From a virus: a stretch of DNA of 44,823 nucleotides. The notes beneath the pieces are model-generated. The model worked only from the letters and a program-made list of their open reading frames with translations. It ran no database searches and was not told the origin of the DNA. Below, piece after piece: positions 1 to 6,995 of the stretch. The position numbers were made by a program, and so were the translations under genes. Position 1 is the stretch's first letter. Every line of letters begins with the position of its first letter. The stretch lies in IMG/VR virus record IMGVR_UViG_3300033388_004910, positions 1-44,823 of that record. One strand, given 5' to 3'.

Positions 1-55
1 CCTGACCTGTTTTGACCGCAGAATTAGTAGAGGGGGGGTTAAAATTACAGAATTA

Positions 56-64
56 TGCTATAAT
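56..64 (+). promoter_or_regulatory. Extended -10 promoter candidate
   Basis: The sequence TGCTATAAT combines a perfect -10 hexamer (59-64) with the upstream TGn extension. No good -35 box lies 16-18 bases upstream; the TTGACC at 12-17 is too far away. A start near base 71 would give a transcript of about 75 bases ending at the hairpin at 118-144 unless termination is prevented. Confidence 0.5.
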
Positions 65-117
65 GAGGTGTATTCCTCAAGTTACCACCTGTTTACAGAC
101 CTTCTTTTTTCACAGGA

Positions 118-147
118 AGCCCGGCCTACCCAGCCAGGCTTTTTGTT
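118..147 (+). terminator. Short terminator-like hairpin
   Basis: AGCCCGGCC (118-126) pairs with AGCCAGGCT (132-140) with one internal mismatch and a small loop, followed by five T and more T-rich sequence. It lies about 60 bases after the extended -10 element, so the pair could make a short leader RNA or an attenuator. Confidence 0.5.
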
Positions 148-228
148 TTCTTCCAGGAGTGCTATACTGATTTCAGTTTATATGAATATTGGCCAGCTCT
201 CCGGAGAGGGTCTTTTTTTTGGAACGAA

Positions 229-259
229 CTCCGAACATTTGCTTGCAAAGCTCCGAACA
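229..259. repeat. Direct repeat CTCCGAACA, possible operator
   Basis: CTCCGAACA occurs at 229-237 and again at 251-259, 22 bases apart start to start, which is about two helical turns. Two same-face copies in a non-coding control region suggest a protein binding site. No binding protein can be assigned. Confidence 0.35.
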
Positions 260-273
260 AATAAAATCAGAAT

Positions 274-320
274 CGCTCAACCATGCGGGGGGCTCAATTG
301 TTTATTTGATTTGTTGAGCG
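274..320. repeat. Inverted repeat CGCTCAAC / GTTGAGCG
   Basis: CGCTCAAC (274-281) is exactly complementary to GTTGAGCG (313-320), separated by 31 bases. It could form an RNA stem or be a pair of inverted protein sites. Neither use can be proved from sequence. Confidence 0.35.
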
Positions 321-488
321 TGAAATCGAAAATATGATCAACAAACTACTTTGATGCGTATAGACGAGTCACAAAATATTTTATCGATCTCGGCAAAATG
401 GTTATGTAATTTGTCGGATCTCGATTTGTTTTGACAGTAATTTTTATCCGGACGGGTAACGACAAGGTTTTGGATCATCAGCAGCTGA

Positions 489-502
489 CGCTTCCGGAAG
501 CG
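489..502. repeat. 14-bp perfect palindrome
   Basis: CGCTTCCGGAAGCG is a perfect palindrome in the non-coding leader. A dimeric DNA-binding protein is the usual reader of such a site. It is too short to be a terminator and has no T tract. Confidence 0.35.
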
Positions 503-567
503 CCCAGGGAGAGTCTGGCCAGAACATGTTATGTAATCGGGTTTACCGGTTCAATAAAAAATTAAAC

Positions 568-598
568 TTGAATATTTTGAAAAGATGCCCGATATTAT
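568..598 (+). promoter_or_regulatory. Weak promoter candidate for the early operon
   Basis: TTGAAT (568-573) and TATTAT (593-598) are separated by 19 bases, slightly longer than ideal. The position, about 235 bases before the first gene and upstream of a hairpin and terminator, suits an early promoter with a regulated leader. A perfect TTGACA at 431-436 has no good -10 partner. Confidence 0.3.
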
Positions 599-659
599 AT
601 ACATGACTCAACCGCCAACCCAGATCATGACATTTGATTTTTCCTGCCTTTTATGGCAC

Positions 660-698
660 CAGTGGGGTTTTACACTTGGCGGTGGAGTCTCCCCACTG
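660..698 (+). other. Leader RNA hairpin
   Basis: CAGTGGGG (660-667) pairs exactly with CCCCACTG (691-698) around a 23-base loop. No T tract follows, so this is not a simple terminator. It lies between a promoter candidate and the terminator at 781-814 and could be part of an antitermination or attenuation leader. Confidence 0.35.
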
Positions 699-780
699 CG
701 AATATTGGAAGATCCCCAAACTCCAACCCGGGTGACCCCCAAATGCCCGGAACTCTCTGAGGATCTTCTTTTCATAAGAA

Positions 781-814
781 AGGCTCCTGGTGATCGATCT
801 ACCGGGAGCCTTTT
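781..814 (+). terminator. Terminator just upstream of the first gene
   Basis: AGGCTCCTGG (781-790) pairs with CCGGGAGCCT (802-811), allowing one G-T pair, and is followed by a short T run. The first gene starts 20 bases later with its own ribosome binding site. A terminator here implies either separation from transcription entering from the left or control of early expression by antitermination. Confidence 0.55.
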
Positions 815-833
815 CATTAACCAAGGAGGTATT

Positions 834-935
834 ATGCCAGACCATTTTTATGAAGGACTTATGTGTATTATTTTCGGGGCTTTGATGTGTTATGCGGTAA
901 TGCAAATGATCGAATCTCTACCGGCGGTGTCATGA
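834..935 (+). CDS. Small membrane protein (33 aa)
   Basis: An ATG follows CCAAGGAGGTATT, a strong ribosome binding site. The 33-residue product has one hydrophobic stretch (about residues 8-25) and no known domain. Its stop overlaps the start of the next gene, so the two are probably translationally coupled. It opens a run of four small membrane proteins, a common arrangement for phage early proteins acting at the host envelope, but no function can be given. Confidence 0.65.
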   Translation: MPDHFYEGLMCIIFGALMCYAVMQMIESLPAVS

Positions 936-1129
936 TGAGTGCGGAGACATTCGTAGAAATTTTATTACGCTGTATTTTTGTAATTGCTCTGCTTATTTTT
1001 TTGTGGAACGATTACAAGTTACGCAAATATAATCAGATTATTCATGAATCGAACTTGGAAATAGCAAAGATATTAAAAGAGCAGCTTTTTAGATTGGAGC
1101 TGAGAATGGATAGGTGTCGCAAATCATGA
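932..1129 (+). CDS. Small membrane protein with charged tail (65 aa)
   Basis: The start is one of two adjacent ATG codons (932 or 935) overlapping the stop of the previous gene. One transmembrane segment (about residues 8-24) is followed by a charged helix of about 40 residues that looks able to form a coiled coil. The stop overlaps the next ATG. No family is recognised. Confidence 0.65.
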   Translation: MMSAETFVEILLRCIFVIALLIFLWNDYKLRKYNQIIHESNLEIAKILKEQLFRLELRMDRCRKS

Positions 1130-1251
1130 CCTTCATCAAGAACTTACCCTGGTCTTTCTGGGCTCTCTTTCTGCTGGCTGTGGTCTTACTCGGGGCCGGA
1201 TCGGTGTTCATCAGGTTTGTGATCTTTATTAAGTCCGGAGGAGCAATATGA
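1126..1251 (+). CDS. Small membrane protein (41 aa)
   Basis: The ATG overlaps the stop of the previous gene (ATGA) and the stop overlaps the ATG of the next, so it sits in a coupled chain. The 41 residues are mostly hydrophobic, with one transmembrane segment (about residues 9-33). Its own ribosome binding site is not obvious. No function is recognised. Confidence 0.55.
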   Translation: MTFIKNLPWSFWALFLLAVVLLGAGSVFIRFVIFIKSGGAI

Positions 1252-1493
1252 AAGATTTAATGCATGCAATTTTTTGGATTGCAATCGGGTTTTGTTTGAG
1301 TGTTTATATGGGCGGTAGTGTGAGCATCAGCATACCAATTGGTGATATTGTCTACAAATTACTGCTGAGCCTTGTTTTCGGAGGTGCGGTTATGGTCTCG
1401 GGTGGATGCCACGATGATACCAGTGAGATTAAATATCTTGTACTGGGCTGGATCATAATGATTGTAGCTGTATTCCTGGTGGATCTGGTATGA
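1248..1493 (+). CDS. Membrane protein with about three helices (81 aa)
   Basis: The ATG is preceded by CCGGAGGAGC. Three hydrophobic stretches are visible (about residues 7-24, 33-50 and 62-80) with very short loops, so it is probably an integral membrane protein. It ends three bases before the methyltransferase start. No family is recognised. Confidence 0.65.
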   Translation: MKDLMHAIFWIAIGFCLSVYMGGSVSISIPIGDIVYKLLLSLVFGGAVMVSGGCHDDTSEIKYLVLGWIIMIVAVFLVDLV

Positions 1494-1496
1494 GAA

Positions 1497-2501
1497 GTGA
1501 ATAAACACATTGACACGATCATTCAAGGCGATTGCCTGGAAGTTCTCAGGACCTTCCCGGATGATTGTATTCAAACCGTAGTTACTTCTCCACCTTATTG
1601 GGGACTGCGAGACTATGGAGTTGACGAGCAGCTTGGTCTTGAAAAAACTCCGGAGATCTATGTCGAAAAGATGCTCCAGATCTTTAACGAAATCAAACGC
1701 ATTCTCAGGACTGATGGAACACTTTGGTTAAACCTTGGTGATACATATGCTTCTGGTGGTAACGGTGGCGGTGGATGTTATATGGATCAAAGAGAAAAAG
1801 CATGGTCTGCTTCTTATAATCATCGGTTGAAAAAGAAAGGTTGGAGACCTCCTCCAGCTGGATTAAAACATAAAGATCTAGTTGGCATTCCTTGGCGTGT
1901 TGCATTCGCCCTGCAGGGTGCAGGGTGGTACTTGAGGCAAGATATTATTTGGGCGAAAACTAACTGTATGCCAGAAGCTGTCAGGGATCGTTGTACAAAA
2001 TCTCATAAATATATCTTTCTCATGACAAAAAAACCAAAATATTATTGTGATATGGATTCCATAAAGGAACGAGCAAGCGAATTTACAAAACCTCGAGGCA
2101 AAGGTGTAAATAAAAAATCAGTAACTCCAACATATTGGGATACAGAAAAAGGTGGACACGGGAAATATAAAAGAAATTTCATCAAACAGAATAAAAGTTT
2201 CTCAGGCGCCATTAAAGGAATTGTACCTTTCAGGAATAAGAGATCTGTTTGGAAGATCCCCACAGCACAGTGTAAGGAAACTCACTTTGCTACATTTCCT
2301 CAGGACCTCGTTAAACCTTGTGTACTTGCCGGTTGTCCTAAAGATGGAATTGTTCTCGATCCTTTCTCGGGATCAGGAACAACTGCGATTGTTGCAAAAC
2401 TTCTCGGGCGCCACTTCATTGGCATAGACATCTCAGCTGAGTATTGCGAAATAGCCAGGAAGAGACTGGCAAAAACATATTATAACGAGGAATTATTTTA
2501 A
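1497..2501 (+). CDS. DNA methyltransferase (N4-cytosine/N6-adenine, beta-type order)
   Basis: This 334-residue protein has the two hallmarks of amino-methylating DNA methyltransferases. The catalytic motif is TSPPYW near residues 30-35 and the S-adenosylmethionine motif is DPFSGSGTT near residues 288-296. The catalytic motif precedes the cofactor motif, as in beta-class enzymes. SPPYW is common in both N4-cytosine and N6-adenine enzymes, so the modified base cannot be fixed. The specificity region is probably the Lys-rich stretch around 90-250. No restriction enzyme partner is adjacent, so it is an orphan methylase, likely protecting phage DNA or marking it for packaging or replication. The start is a GTG with a poor ribosome binding site. 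Confidence 0.93.
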   Translation: MNKHIDTIIQGDCLEVLRTFPDDCIQTVVTSPPYWGLRDYGVDEQLGLEKTPEIYVEKMLQIFNEIKRILRTDGTLWLNLGDTYASGGNGGGGCYMDQREKAWSASYNHRLKKKGWRPPPAGLKHKDLVGIPWRVAFALQGAGWYLRQDIIWAKTNCMPEAVRDRCTKSHKYIFLMTKKPKYYCDMDSIKERASEFTKPRGKGVNKKSVTPTYWDTEKGGHGKYKRNFIKQNKSFSGAIKGIVPFRNKRSVWKIPTAQCKETHFATFPQDLVKPCVLAGCPKDGIVLDPFSGSGTTAIVAKLLGRHFIGIDISAEYCEIARKRLAKTYYNEELF

Positions 2502-2510
2502 GGAGGAGAA

Positions 2511-2903
2511 TTGAAAGCACTATCAATCAAAGAACCATGGGCCTCGATGATAGTTGGTGGAATCAAAACAATCGAAACCCGAACCTGGCAGACCAAGCAC
2601 AGAGGAGATCTCCTCATCTGTGTCACCAAGGAACCTGTTTTCCTTCTTTCAGGGATGGCGATCGCTGTTGTAGAACTCGTGGACTGCAGACTTGGAAGGC
2701 GCGAGGACAATCACCGTGCCAGGTGCGACACATACAACAAATACTGCTGGATTCTGGAGAATATCCGGAAGATCCACCCTTTTCCAGTGAAAGGGAAGCA
2801 GAGGCTGTTTGAAGTGGAATATCCTGTTTGCAGTTCGTGTTATGGAGAATTTTTGTGTGATAGGAAAATGATGGAAAGATGTAGTAAAAGAAGAGGAGTT
2901 TGA
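2511..2903 (+). CDS. ASCH-domain protein
   Basis: A TTG start follows AGGAGGAGAA. The N-terminus (KALSIKEPWASMIVGG followed by IKTIETR) and the hydrophobic strands around residues 33-60 match the ASCH fold, a PUA-like domain found in many phage and bacterial proteins and thought to bind RNA or modified nucleotides. The C-terminal 20 residues hold a Cys-x2-Cys and more cysteines. It follows the methyltransferase by nine bases. A role linked to modified bases is possible but only an inference. Confidence 0.8.
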   Translation: MKALSIKEPWASMIVGGIKTIETRTWQTKHRGDLLICVTKEPVFLLSGMAIAVVELVDCRLGRREDNHRARCDTYNKYCWILENIRKIHPFPVKGKQRLFEVEYPVCSSCYGEFLCDRKMMERCSKRRGV

Positions 2904-2904
2904 A

Positions 2905-3069
2905 ATGAAAATGAAAGTTGTTAATCTCGAAACAAAAGAAGAAAAAATAGTCTTTGCTCCGGCAACGGCTGAAGATTGGATTGCCTTCAAAAAATTAAAA
3001 GAAGCACCAGAATCAGAACTGGAATGTGTTTGTGTAAACATGAATAAATACACAAGGGCTAAGGAGTAA
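2905..3069 (+). CDS. Hypothetical protein (54 aa)
   Basis: The ATG follows AGAGGAGTTTGAA at good spacing and the stop lies just before the next gene. The 54-residue product begins MKMKVVNLETKEEK and has a Cys-Val-Cys near residue 41. No family is recognised; strong coupling to neighbours and clean boundaries support it as a gene. Confidence 0.65.
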   Translation: MKMKVVNLETKEEKIVFAPATAEDWIAFKKLKEAPESELECVCVNMNKYTRAKE

Positions 3070-3071
3070 CC

Positions 3072-3377
3072 ATGCAAATAACAATCAAGCGCATTGACGA
3101 ACTCATTGCCATCGAAGAAAAAGCTTGCGCCATACTGAGTGGGGTTGCGCCTACCAATAGGTTGTATTGGGCAAGGGAGCGGTTGGAGGTGCTGAAGCTT
3201 GCGAGGGAGCGATTAGAACAGCGCACACACTTGACCACACAACTGCACTATGAACTAGAGGAAAAGTTTTGTAGCGATTGCAAATACTATGATATGTGGT
3301 GTCCAGTTAACTGCCCAATTGAAAAGCTTGGCAAAATTGTAAGTGCTTTTGGTGCTGAAGAAACGGAGGTGAAGTGA
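3072..3377 (+). CDS. Hypothetical cysteine-motif protein (101 aa)
   Basis: The ATG follows AAGGAGTAACC. The N-terminal two thirds is helical and charged. Near residues 73-86 there are two Cys pairs (CSDC ... CPVNC), resembling a small zinc site. The CSDCKYY segment recalls the C-x2-C-[KR]-aromatic element of the proteins at 16215-17603. Function unknown. Confidence 0.7.
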   Translation: MQITIKRIDELIAIEEKACAILSGVAPTNRLYWARERLEVLKLARERLEQRTHLTTQLHYELEEKFCSDCKYYDMWCPVNCPIEKLGKIVSAFGAEETEVK

Positions 3378-3625
3378 TGCCAGGATTAAGTATTGAGCGG
3401 ATAGAAGAGATAAGAGAAAAAAACCTCGTTTGCAACAGACAAGAGTTTAATGAAATCCTGATTCTTGCCAGGAATAACAAAGAAATTGTTAAAGAATATT
3501 CTGAATTAAATGCTAAAGATTGCACTGCTTTCCGTGACGGGCGATGCCCTTCAAACCCAGAGTGTGAAAAGGAAGGGTGTGAGGAAAAGCAACTGATTGA
3601 TAAACTCACAAAAGGAATGGAGTGA
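3374..3625 (+). CDS. Hypothetical cysteine-rich protein (83 aa)
   Basis: GTG (3374) or the adjacent ATG (3377) overlaps the previous stop, with CGGAGGT upstream. A helical N-terminus is followed by a cysteine cluster (about residues 50-70, CTAFRDGRCPSNPEC) that probably binds zinc. Function unknown. Confidence 0.7.
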   Translation: MMPGLSIERIEEIREKNLVCNRQEFNEILILARNNKEIVKEYSELNAKDCTAFRDGRCPSNPECEKEGCEEKQLIDKLTKGME

Positions 3626-3777
3626 TGGTCTATAGTTCTGCACCATGCCAAAAATGCGGAGGACAGACAACCCTTTGTATGTTTTGCCTCGAATATCATT
3701 GTAATGAATGTGATTATGATCAATGGGACAAGTGCTCTACTGAGCGATATGATAAATACAACGGAGGTGATGAATAG
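3625..3777 (+). CDS. Small zinc-finger-like protein (50 aa)
   Basis: The ATG overlaps the previous stop. The 50 residues contain CQKCGG, CMFC and CNEC pairs, a density typical of a zinc ribbon or treble clef. The stop overlaps the GTG of the next gene. No specific family is recognised. Confidence 0.6.
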   Translation: MVYSSAPCQKCGGQTTLCMFCLEYHCNECDYDQWDKCSTERYDKYNGGDE

Positions 3778-4088
3778 TGGGTCGTAAACCTTGCCCTTTT
3801 TGCGGAAAAACTAATATTTGTGTTGGCACTAAAGATGGATACTTTGCTCTCAAATGTGAATCATGCGGAATGTCTGGCCCTTTCTTTAAGACATTGAATG
3901 AAGCTAATTTAGCCTGGGATATTCGAACTGGGGAATATGAACATATATTTCAGATCCAGAAGCTTGAATGTTTGCGGGATCAAATGGCGGGTCTGTTAGG
4001 AAGATGGCTAAGAAAACCGAAGTTTTTTGATGCATTGAGAAAAGATACAGAGAAATTAATAAATCAAGCCTTGAAAGGTGGTGAATGA
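3777..4088 (+). CDS. Lar-like zinc ribbon protein
   Basis: The N-terminus KPCPFCG ... LKCESCGMSGP, with cysteines at about residues 6, 9, 27 and 30, followed by an asparagine- and tryptophan-containing helix (NEANLAWDIR), is the pattern of the Lar (restriction alleviation) family seen in many phages. In the Rac prophage Lar eases type I restriction; whether this homologue does so is inference. The C-terminal 50 residues are an additional helical tail. A GTG start overlaps the previous stop. Confidence 0.75.
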   Translation: MGRKPCPFCGKTNICVGTKDGYFALKCESCGMSGPFFKTLNEANLAWDIRTGEYEHIFQIQKLECLRDQMAGLLGRWLRKPKFFDALRKDTEKLINQALKGGE

Positions 4089-4270
4089 TGGCAGAAGAGA
4101 AAAAATCGAATTGTACTGAATGCGGTAAATTATTAGGACATAATTGTTATTGTTATAGCTGCATTTGTAAAAGAGATGAAAGGCTGAGGGAGCTTGAAGG
4201 TCGAAACAATAGATTGGAGTATATGTTGACACTTGCCTTAGAAACATTGGCAAAGAAAGGAAGTAAATAA
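4085..4270 (+). CDS. Small cysteine-rich coiled-coil protein (61 aa)
   Basis: Two adjacent ATG codons (4085 and 4088) overlap the previous stop. Cysteines cluster in residues 10-28 (CTECGK, CYCYSCIC), then a helix rich in Glu, Arg and Leu that could form a coiled coil. A zinc-tethered helix is likely. Function unknown. Confidence 0.6.
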   Translation: MMAEEKKSNCTECGKLLGHNCYCYSCICKRDERLRELEGRNNRLEYMLTLALETLAKKGSK

Positions 4271-4500
4271 TGGACGAATATTCCAGAGAAGAACAACTTG
4301 AAATTAATAACATACTTCTCCACTCCCGCATCCAGGAGCTTGAGAAAGCGATCCATGCAATCAGGCTTGCTTTTGTAGAGGGAGCGCCCAGCGCGATCCT
4401 CGGGCATACAGAGATTGTACTTACCTGCGAAGAGAAACAGACCCTGAAGCAGTTTCCGGAACCATATGAAATACTGAAGAACATGTACAACGGGAGGTAA
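4270..4500 (+). CDS. Hypothetical helical protein (76 aa)
   Basis: The ATG overlaps the preceding TAA by one base. The N-terminal half is a charged helix with a heptad-like pattern; no motif is recognised. It is part of the tightly packed early operon. Confidence 0.65.
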   Translation: MDEYSREEQLEINNILLHSRIQELEKAIHAIRLAFVEGAPSAILGHTEIVLTCEEKQTLKQFPEPYEILKNMYNGR

Positions 4501-4501
4501 C

Positions 4502-4714
4502 TTGATCAAAATAACAAAGAAGATTTGGGCAGCGAAGGATATGGACGGTGAATGGTGGTTTTATTTAGTCAAACCGGAAAAGGGTGATGACGCCTGGGAT
4601 ATTAGGGTTAGCAATTATCGTTGCGGTTTATATAAGGCACCATTTCCGATCGCCGACAAGAACTGGGAGAAGTCCCTGATGAAGATAGATCTTTCAATTA
4701 AGGAGGTAAAGTGA
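4502..4714 (+). CDS. Hypothetical protein (70 aa)
   Basis: A TTG start follows GGGAGGTAAC. The product has several Trp residues and alternating strands, but no known motif. Its end overlaps the start of the next gene. Confidence 0.6.
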   Translation: MIKITKKIWAAKDMDGEWWFYLVKPEKGDDAWDIRVSNYRCGLYKAPFPIADKNWEKSLMKIDLSIKEVK

Positions 4715-4995
4715 AAGCATGGTTGGGATTTTTAATGCTTGCTATTTGTTGCTGGGTTATCTTTACTCAGGGATGTATAAGAGTGAAGCTAGACACGCCT
4801 TATGTTAAAGCTGTCAGAAGGATTACAAACTATATCGATAAAAAAGTTTCAGAAGCAGAAAAGATTGTCCGTAACTGCGATATAACTGTTGAGGTTAGGG
4901 CATTTTCGTTCCAGCTATTCGTATATAAAGACATCATGGATATTATAAACGAAGAGATAAACGGGGTTGAATCAGGCAACCCTATGATTAAATAA
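4711..4995 (+). CDS. Small membrane-anchored or secreted protein (94 aa)
   Basis: A GTG start follows AAGGAGGTAAA. The N-terminus has a hydrophobic segment (about residues 4-18) ending in FTQGC at Cys22, which resembles but does not match a good lipobox. It is therefore either an anchored protein or a poor lipoprotein. The rest is a charged helix. No family is recognised. Confidence 0.6.
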   Translation: MKAWLGFLMLAICCWVIFTQGCIRVKLDTPYVKAVRRITNYIDKKVSEAEKIVRNCDITVEVRAFSFQLFVYKDIMDIINEEINGVESGNPMIK

Positions 4996-4996
4996 A

Positions 4997-5182
4997 ATGA
5001 TCAAGATCCGCGATCTTACAGAAAAAGACAAGGGCCGGGCTGTAACATACCATTCTTTCAATCAAAGAGAATATGGACATATCACATCCTGGAACCTGAA
5101 ATATATTTTTGTGGAATTCCGGCCCCGTACCTGTGGCAGGGGAGAGTCCTGCAGACCGGAAAGTTTAACCTGGAATCACTAA
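4997..5182 (+). CDS. Hypothetical protein (61 aa), phage-type beta-barrel-like
   Basis: The sequence pattern IRDLTEKDKGRAVTYH ... GHITSWNLKYIFVEF resembles short phage proteins of unknown role that look like a small SH3/KOW-like barrel. The ATG lies just after the previous stop with a poor ribosome binding site. No function is known to me. Confidence 0.6.
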   Translation: MIKIRDLTEKDKGRAVTYHSFNQREYGHITSWNLKYIFVEFRPRTCGRGESCRPESLTWNH

Positions 5183-5192
5183 AGGAGGAACT

Positions 5193-5381
5193 TTGAAAGT
5201 AAAACATCTTAAAACAGGGCGCTTTTATGAAATTGTGGCTGAGCGGGTTTTATATCTTGACACTGACCTTTTCATGGTGGTTTACAAACGGACTGATGAG
5301 ACTGACGGGAAGGTGAGACATTGGTGCAGAACTTCAATAGAGTTCTGGCAGAAATTTGAGAAAGTGAAAAAGGAGGTGTGA
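5193..5381 (+). CDS. Hypothetical protein (62 aa)
   Basis: A TTG start follows AAGGAGGAACT. The short beta-rich product (KVKHLKTGRFYEIV...) resembles small phage proteins of unknown role. No motif is recognised. Confidence 0.6.
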   Translation: MKVKHLKTGRFYEIVAERVLYLDTDLFMVVYKRTDETDGKVRHWCRTSIEFWQKFEKVKKEV

Positions 5382-5382
5382 T

Positions 5383-5604
5383 TTGAGTAAGAAAATTGAT
5401 TTCAAATGTGACATTTGTGGAAAAAAAGCGGATGCGCGAGAAGAGAATTTTTCAAGCGCTGAAACATGCAGAAGAAATGTTGAATTAATGGATTGGGGAG
5501 CAGAAGGTGTATCTTATCAAAAAAATGAATATGACCTCTGTTTGAAGTGTTACGACAAATTAAAGGTAATGCTATTCAAATTTAAGGAAAGTAAAGGCAA
5601 ATGA
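5383..5604 (+). CDS. Small zinc-finger-like protein (73 aa)
   Basis: A TTG start follows AAGGAGGTGTGA. Two pairs, CDICGKKA near residues 9-12 and CLKCYDKL near residues 58-61, would bind one zinc. Function unknown; another member of the phage's large set of small cysteine-pair proteins. Confidence 0.65.
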   Translation: MSKKIDFKCDICGKKADAREENFSSAETCRRNVELMDWGAEGVSYQKNEYDLCLKCYDKLKVMLFKFKESKGK

Positions 5605-5741
5605 GCGAAAAAGAACTAAATCAAAAGATTAATCAGATCTGGGTAGAACTAAAAGACTGTGAAAGGAGGTATGCAGACAAGATCAAGGAACTGAATCAGC
5701 TGCAAAGGCTGGAAAAGGAACGAAGGAGGAAAGTTGGCTAA
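5601..5741 (+). CDS. Small coiled-coil protein (46 aa)
   Basis: The ATG overlaps the previous stop (ATGA). Nearly the whole 46-residue product is charged and helical with a heptad pattern. The stop overlaps the TTG of the next gene. No function is recognised. Confidence 0.55.
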   Translation: MSEKELNQKINQIWVELKDCERRYADKIKELNQLQRLEKERRRKVG

Positions 5742-6081
5742 GAAGAAACCGAAGGAAAAACACACGAATCAAAAGTTGCTTAACTGTAAGCCTGTCAAAG
5801 GAATCAACCTTGATGGTGTACAATCAGAAATGCAACACAGGATTGTTCTTGACATTGCCAATGAAGATGCTTTCAATAGTGTTTTCACTAAACCTTTAAA
5901 GGATGCTCTTGAAGAGATGGGCTTTAAAGGAACAAGACTCATGGAATATCGCCCTGGGGAGAAAATGACCATCAATGCTGTGATCAGGATGGACGAAGGA
6001 GAACCAGGGGACGCACCCGGACAGATGAAGATCGGGGATGATAATACCGGTCATGACGGAGAGGATTTCACAGAAGAATGA
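5734..6081 (+). CDS. Hypothetical protein upstream of the exonuclease (115 aa)
   Basis: A TTG start follows CGAAGGAGGAAAG. The lysine-rich N-terminus is followed by a mixed domain and an acidic tail (last 20 residues rich in Asp and Glu). Its ATGA overlap with the exonuclease suggests coupling and perhaps a recombination-related role, which is inference only. Confidence 0.7.
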   Translation: MAKKKPKEKHTNQKLLNCKPVKGINLDGVQSEMQHRIVLDIANEDAFNSVFTKPLKDALEEMGFKGTRLMEYRPGEKMTINAVIRMDEGEPGDAPGQMKIGDDNTGHDGEDFTEE

Positions 6082-6995
6082 TTCAGCTTTGGGATAAGAA
6101 ACAGGAACTAACATCAGGGATCTTTGCGGAGATCCCTGAACCGTCTTACAGAAAAAACAAAGGGCTTTCGCAGTCTGAATTGAAGATTATCGATAAAAAG
6201 ACCACTAATTTCGTCTCAAAGTCAAAAAGACCTAAATTTTTCCTTGAAAGGGCAGCACACTGTGTAATTCTGGAGCCTCACAAGTTCGATGATCAATTTC
6301 AGGTGTGTCCTTCAGCATTCAAGGGCTCAAAGGCTGCAGCATGGAAAAAGCAGGTAAGATACAACAATCCGAACATGGGAGTGCTTGATTACGCCGATTA
6401 CAAGAAATTACAGCGTATGAGGGCCAAGTTTGACGAACATCCACTGGCACCTCATCTTGTTTCCGGAGGATATGCGGAGCTTTCCATGTTCTGGGACGAA
6501 CATCTCACTTGTCCCTTATGCAATGGTGAGGGTTGTGCACCATGTAACTTTACTGGAGTAATCGTAATACCTTGTAAGGCCCGTCCGGATTATGTTATTC
6601 GGAAGGGAAATCAGATCATCATAGTCGATTACAAGACCTGCCAGGATGCTTCTGAGGAAGAATTTTCCAGGACAATCAGCAAATACAAGTATCATCTGCA
6701 AGCTGCCTGGTATATTCGAGCTGTCCGGAGGCTCCTGAAGTCAGATATCCAGCATTTCATCTTCATTGCCCAGGAAAAAGAGATTGTTCCTTTCGATCTG
6801 GCCGTTTATCCCCTGGAACAGTTCGATAAGTTTGGTGTCGAGATCGAGGACAATGATGTCATCATGGGCGGGAAGTTAGCTGATAAAATCCTTGATAAGT
6901 ATGCAAAGTGCCTACTTACAAACGAGTGGACAGCATATCCAACGGGGATGTGTCCGATCCGGAGACCAAGATATCATTATGGGAGGTGCATTTGA
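6078..6995 (+). CDS. RecE-like PD-(D/E)XK exonuclease with a zinc insertion
   Basis: The 305-residue protein matches the exonuclease VIII/RecE-like phage family. It has GLSQSELK near residue 29, AAHCVILEP with His61, the catalytic Asp near 171 (KARPDYV) and the D-x-K pair in VDYKT (184-186), followed by YHLQAAWY. Such enzymes digest one strand of double-stranded DNA to leave single-stranded tails for an annealing partner; RecT is encoded two genes downstream. Unusual is CPLCNGEGCAPC at 145-156, a DnaJ-like zinc element inserted just before the catalytic Asp strand. The ATG overlaps the previous gene. Confidence 0.9.
   Translation: MIQLWDKKQELTSGIFAEIPEPSYRKNKGLSQSELKIIDKKTTNFVSKSKRPKFFLERAAHCVILEPHKFDDQFQVCPSAFKGSKAAAWKKQVRYNNPNMGVLDYADYKKLQRMRAKFDEHPLAPHLVSGGYAELSMFWDEHLTCPLCNGEGCAPCNFTGVIVIPCKARPDYVIRKGNQIIIVDYKTCQDASEEEFSRTISKYKYHLQAAWYIRAVRRLLKSDIQHFIFIAQEKEIVPFDLAVYPLEQFDKFGVEIEDNDVIMGGKLADKILDKYAKCLLTNEWTAYPTGMCPIRRPRYHYGRCI

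Larger units (their letters stand above)
1..833. other. Left non-coding control region
   Basis: No convincing gene lies here: the two open frames have no ribosome binding site and no recognisable product. The stretch instead holds a promoter-like element, a short terminator-like hairpin, a direct repeat, an inverted repeat, a perfect palindrome, a second promoter-like element, a long hairpin and a terminator just before the first gene (listed separately). This density of signals suggests the leader and control region of the rightward early operon. If the genome ends join, it is continuous with the repeat-rich right end. Confidence 0.6.

Noticed and set aside
68-337. Open frame of 89 codons in the left control region
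   Set aside because: No ribosome binding site, no domain, and it runs across a terminator-like hairpin, a direct repeat and an inverted repeat.
4711-4995. Spanin-type lipoprotein
   Set aside because: The lipobox-like FTQGC has poor -3 and -2 residues and the gene is in the early region, away from the lysis genes.
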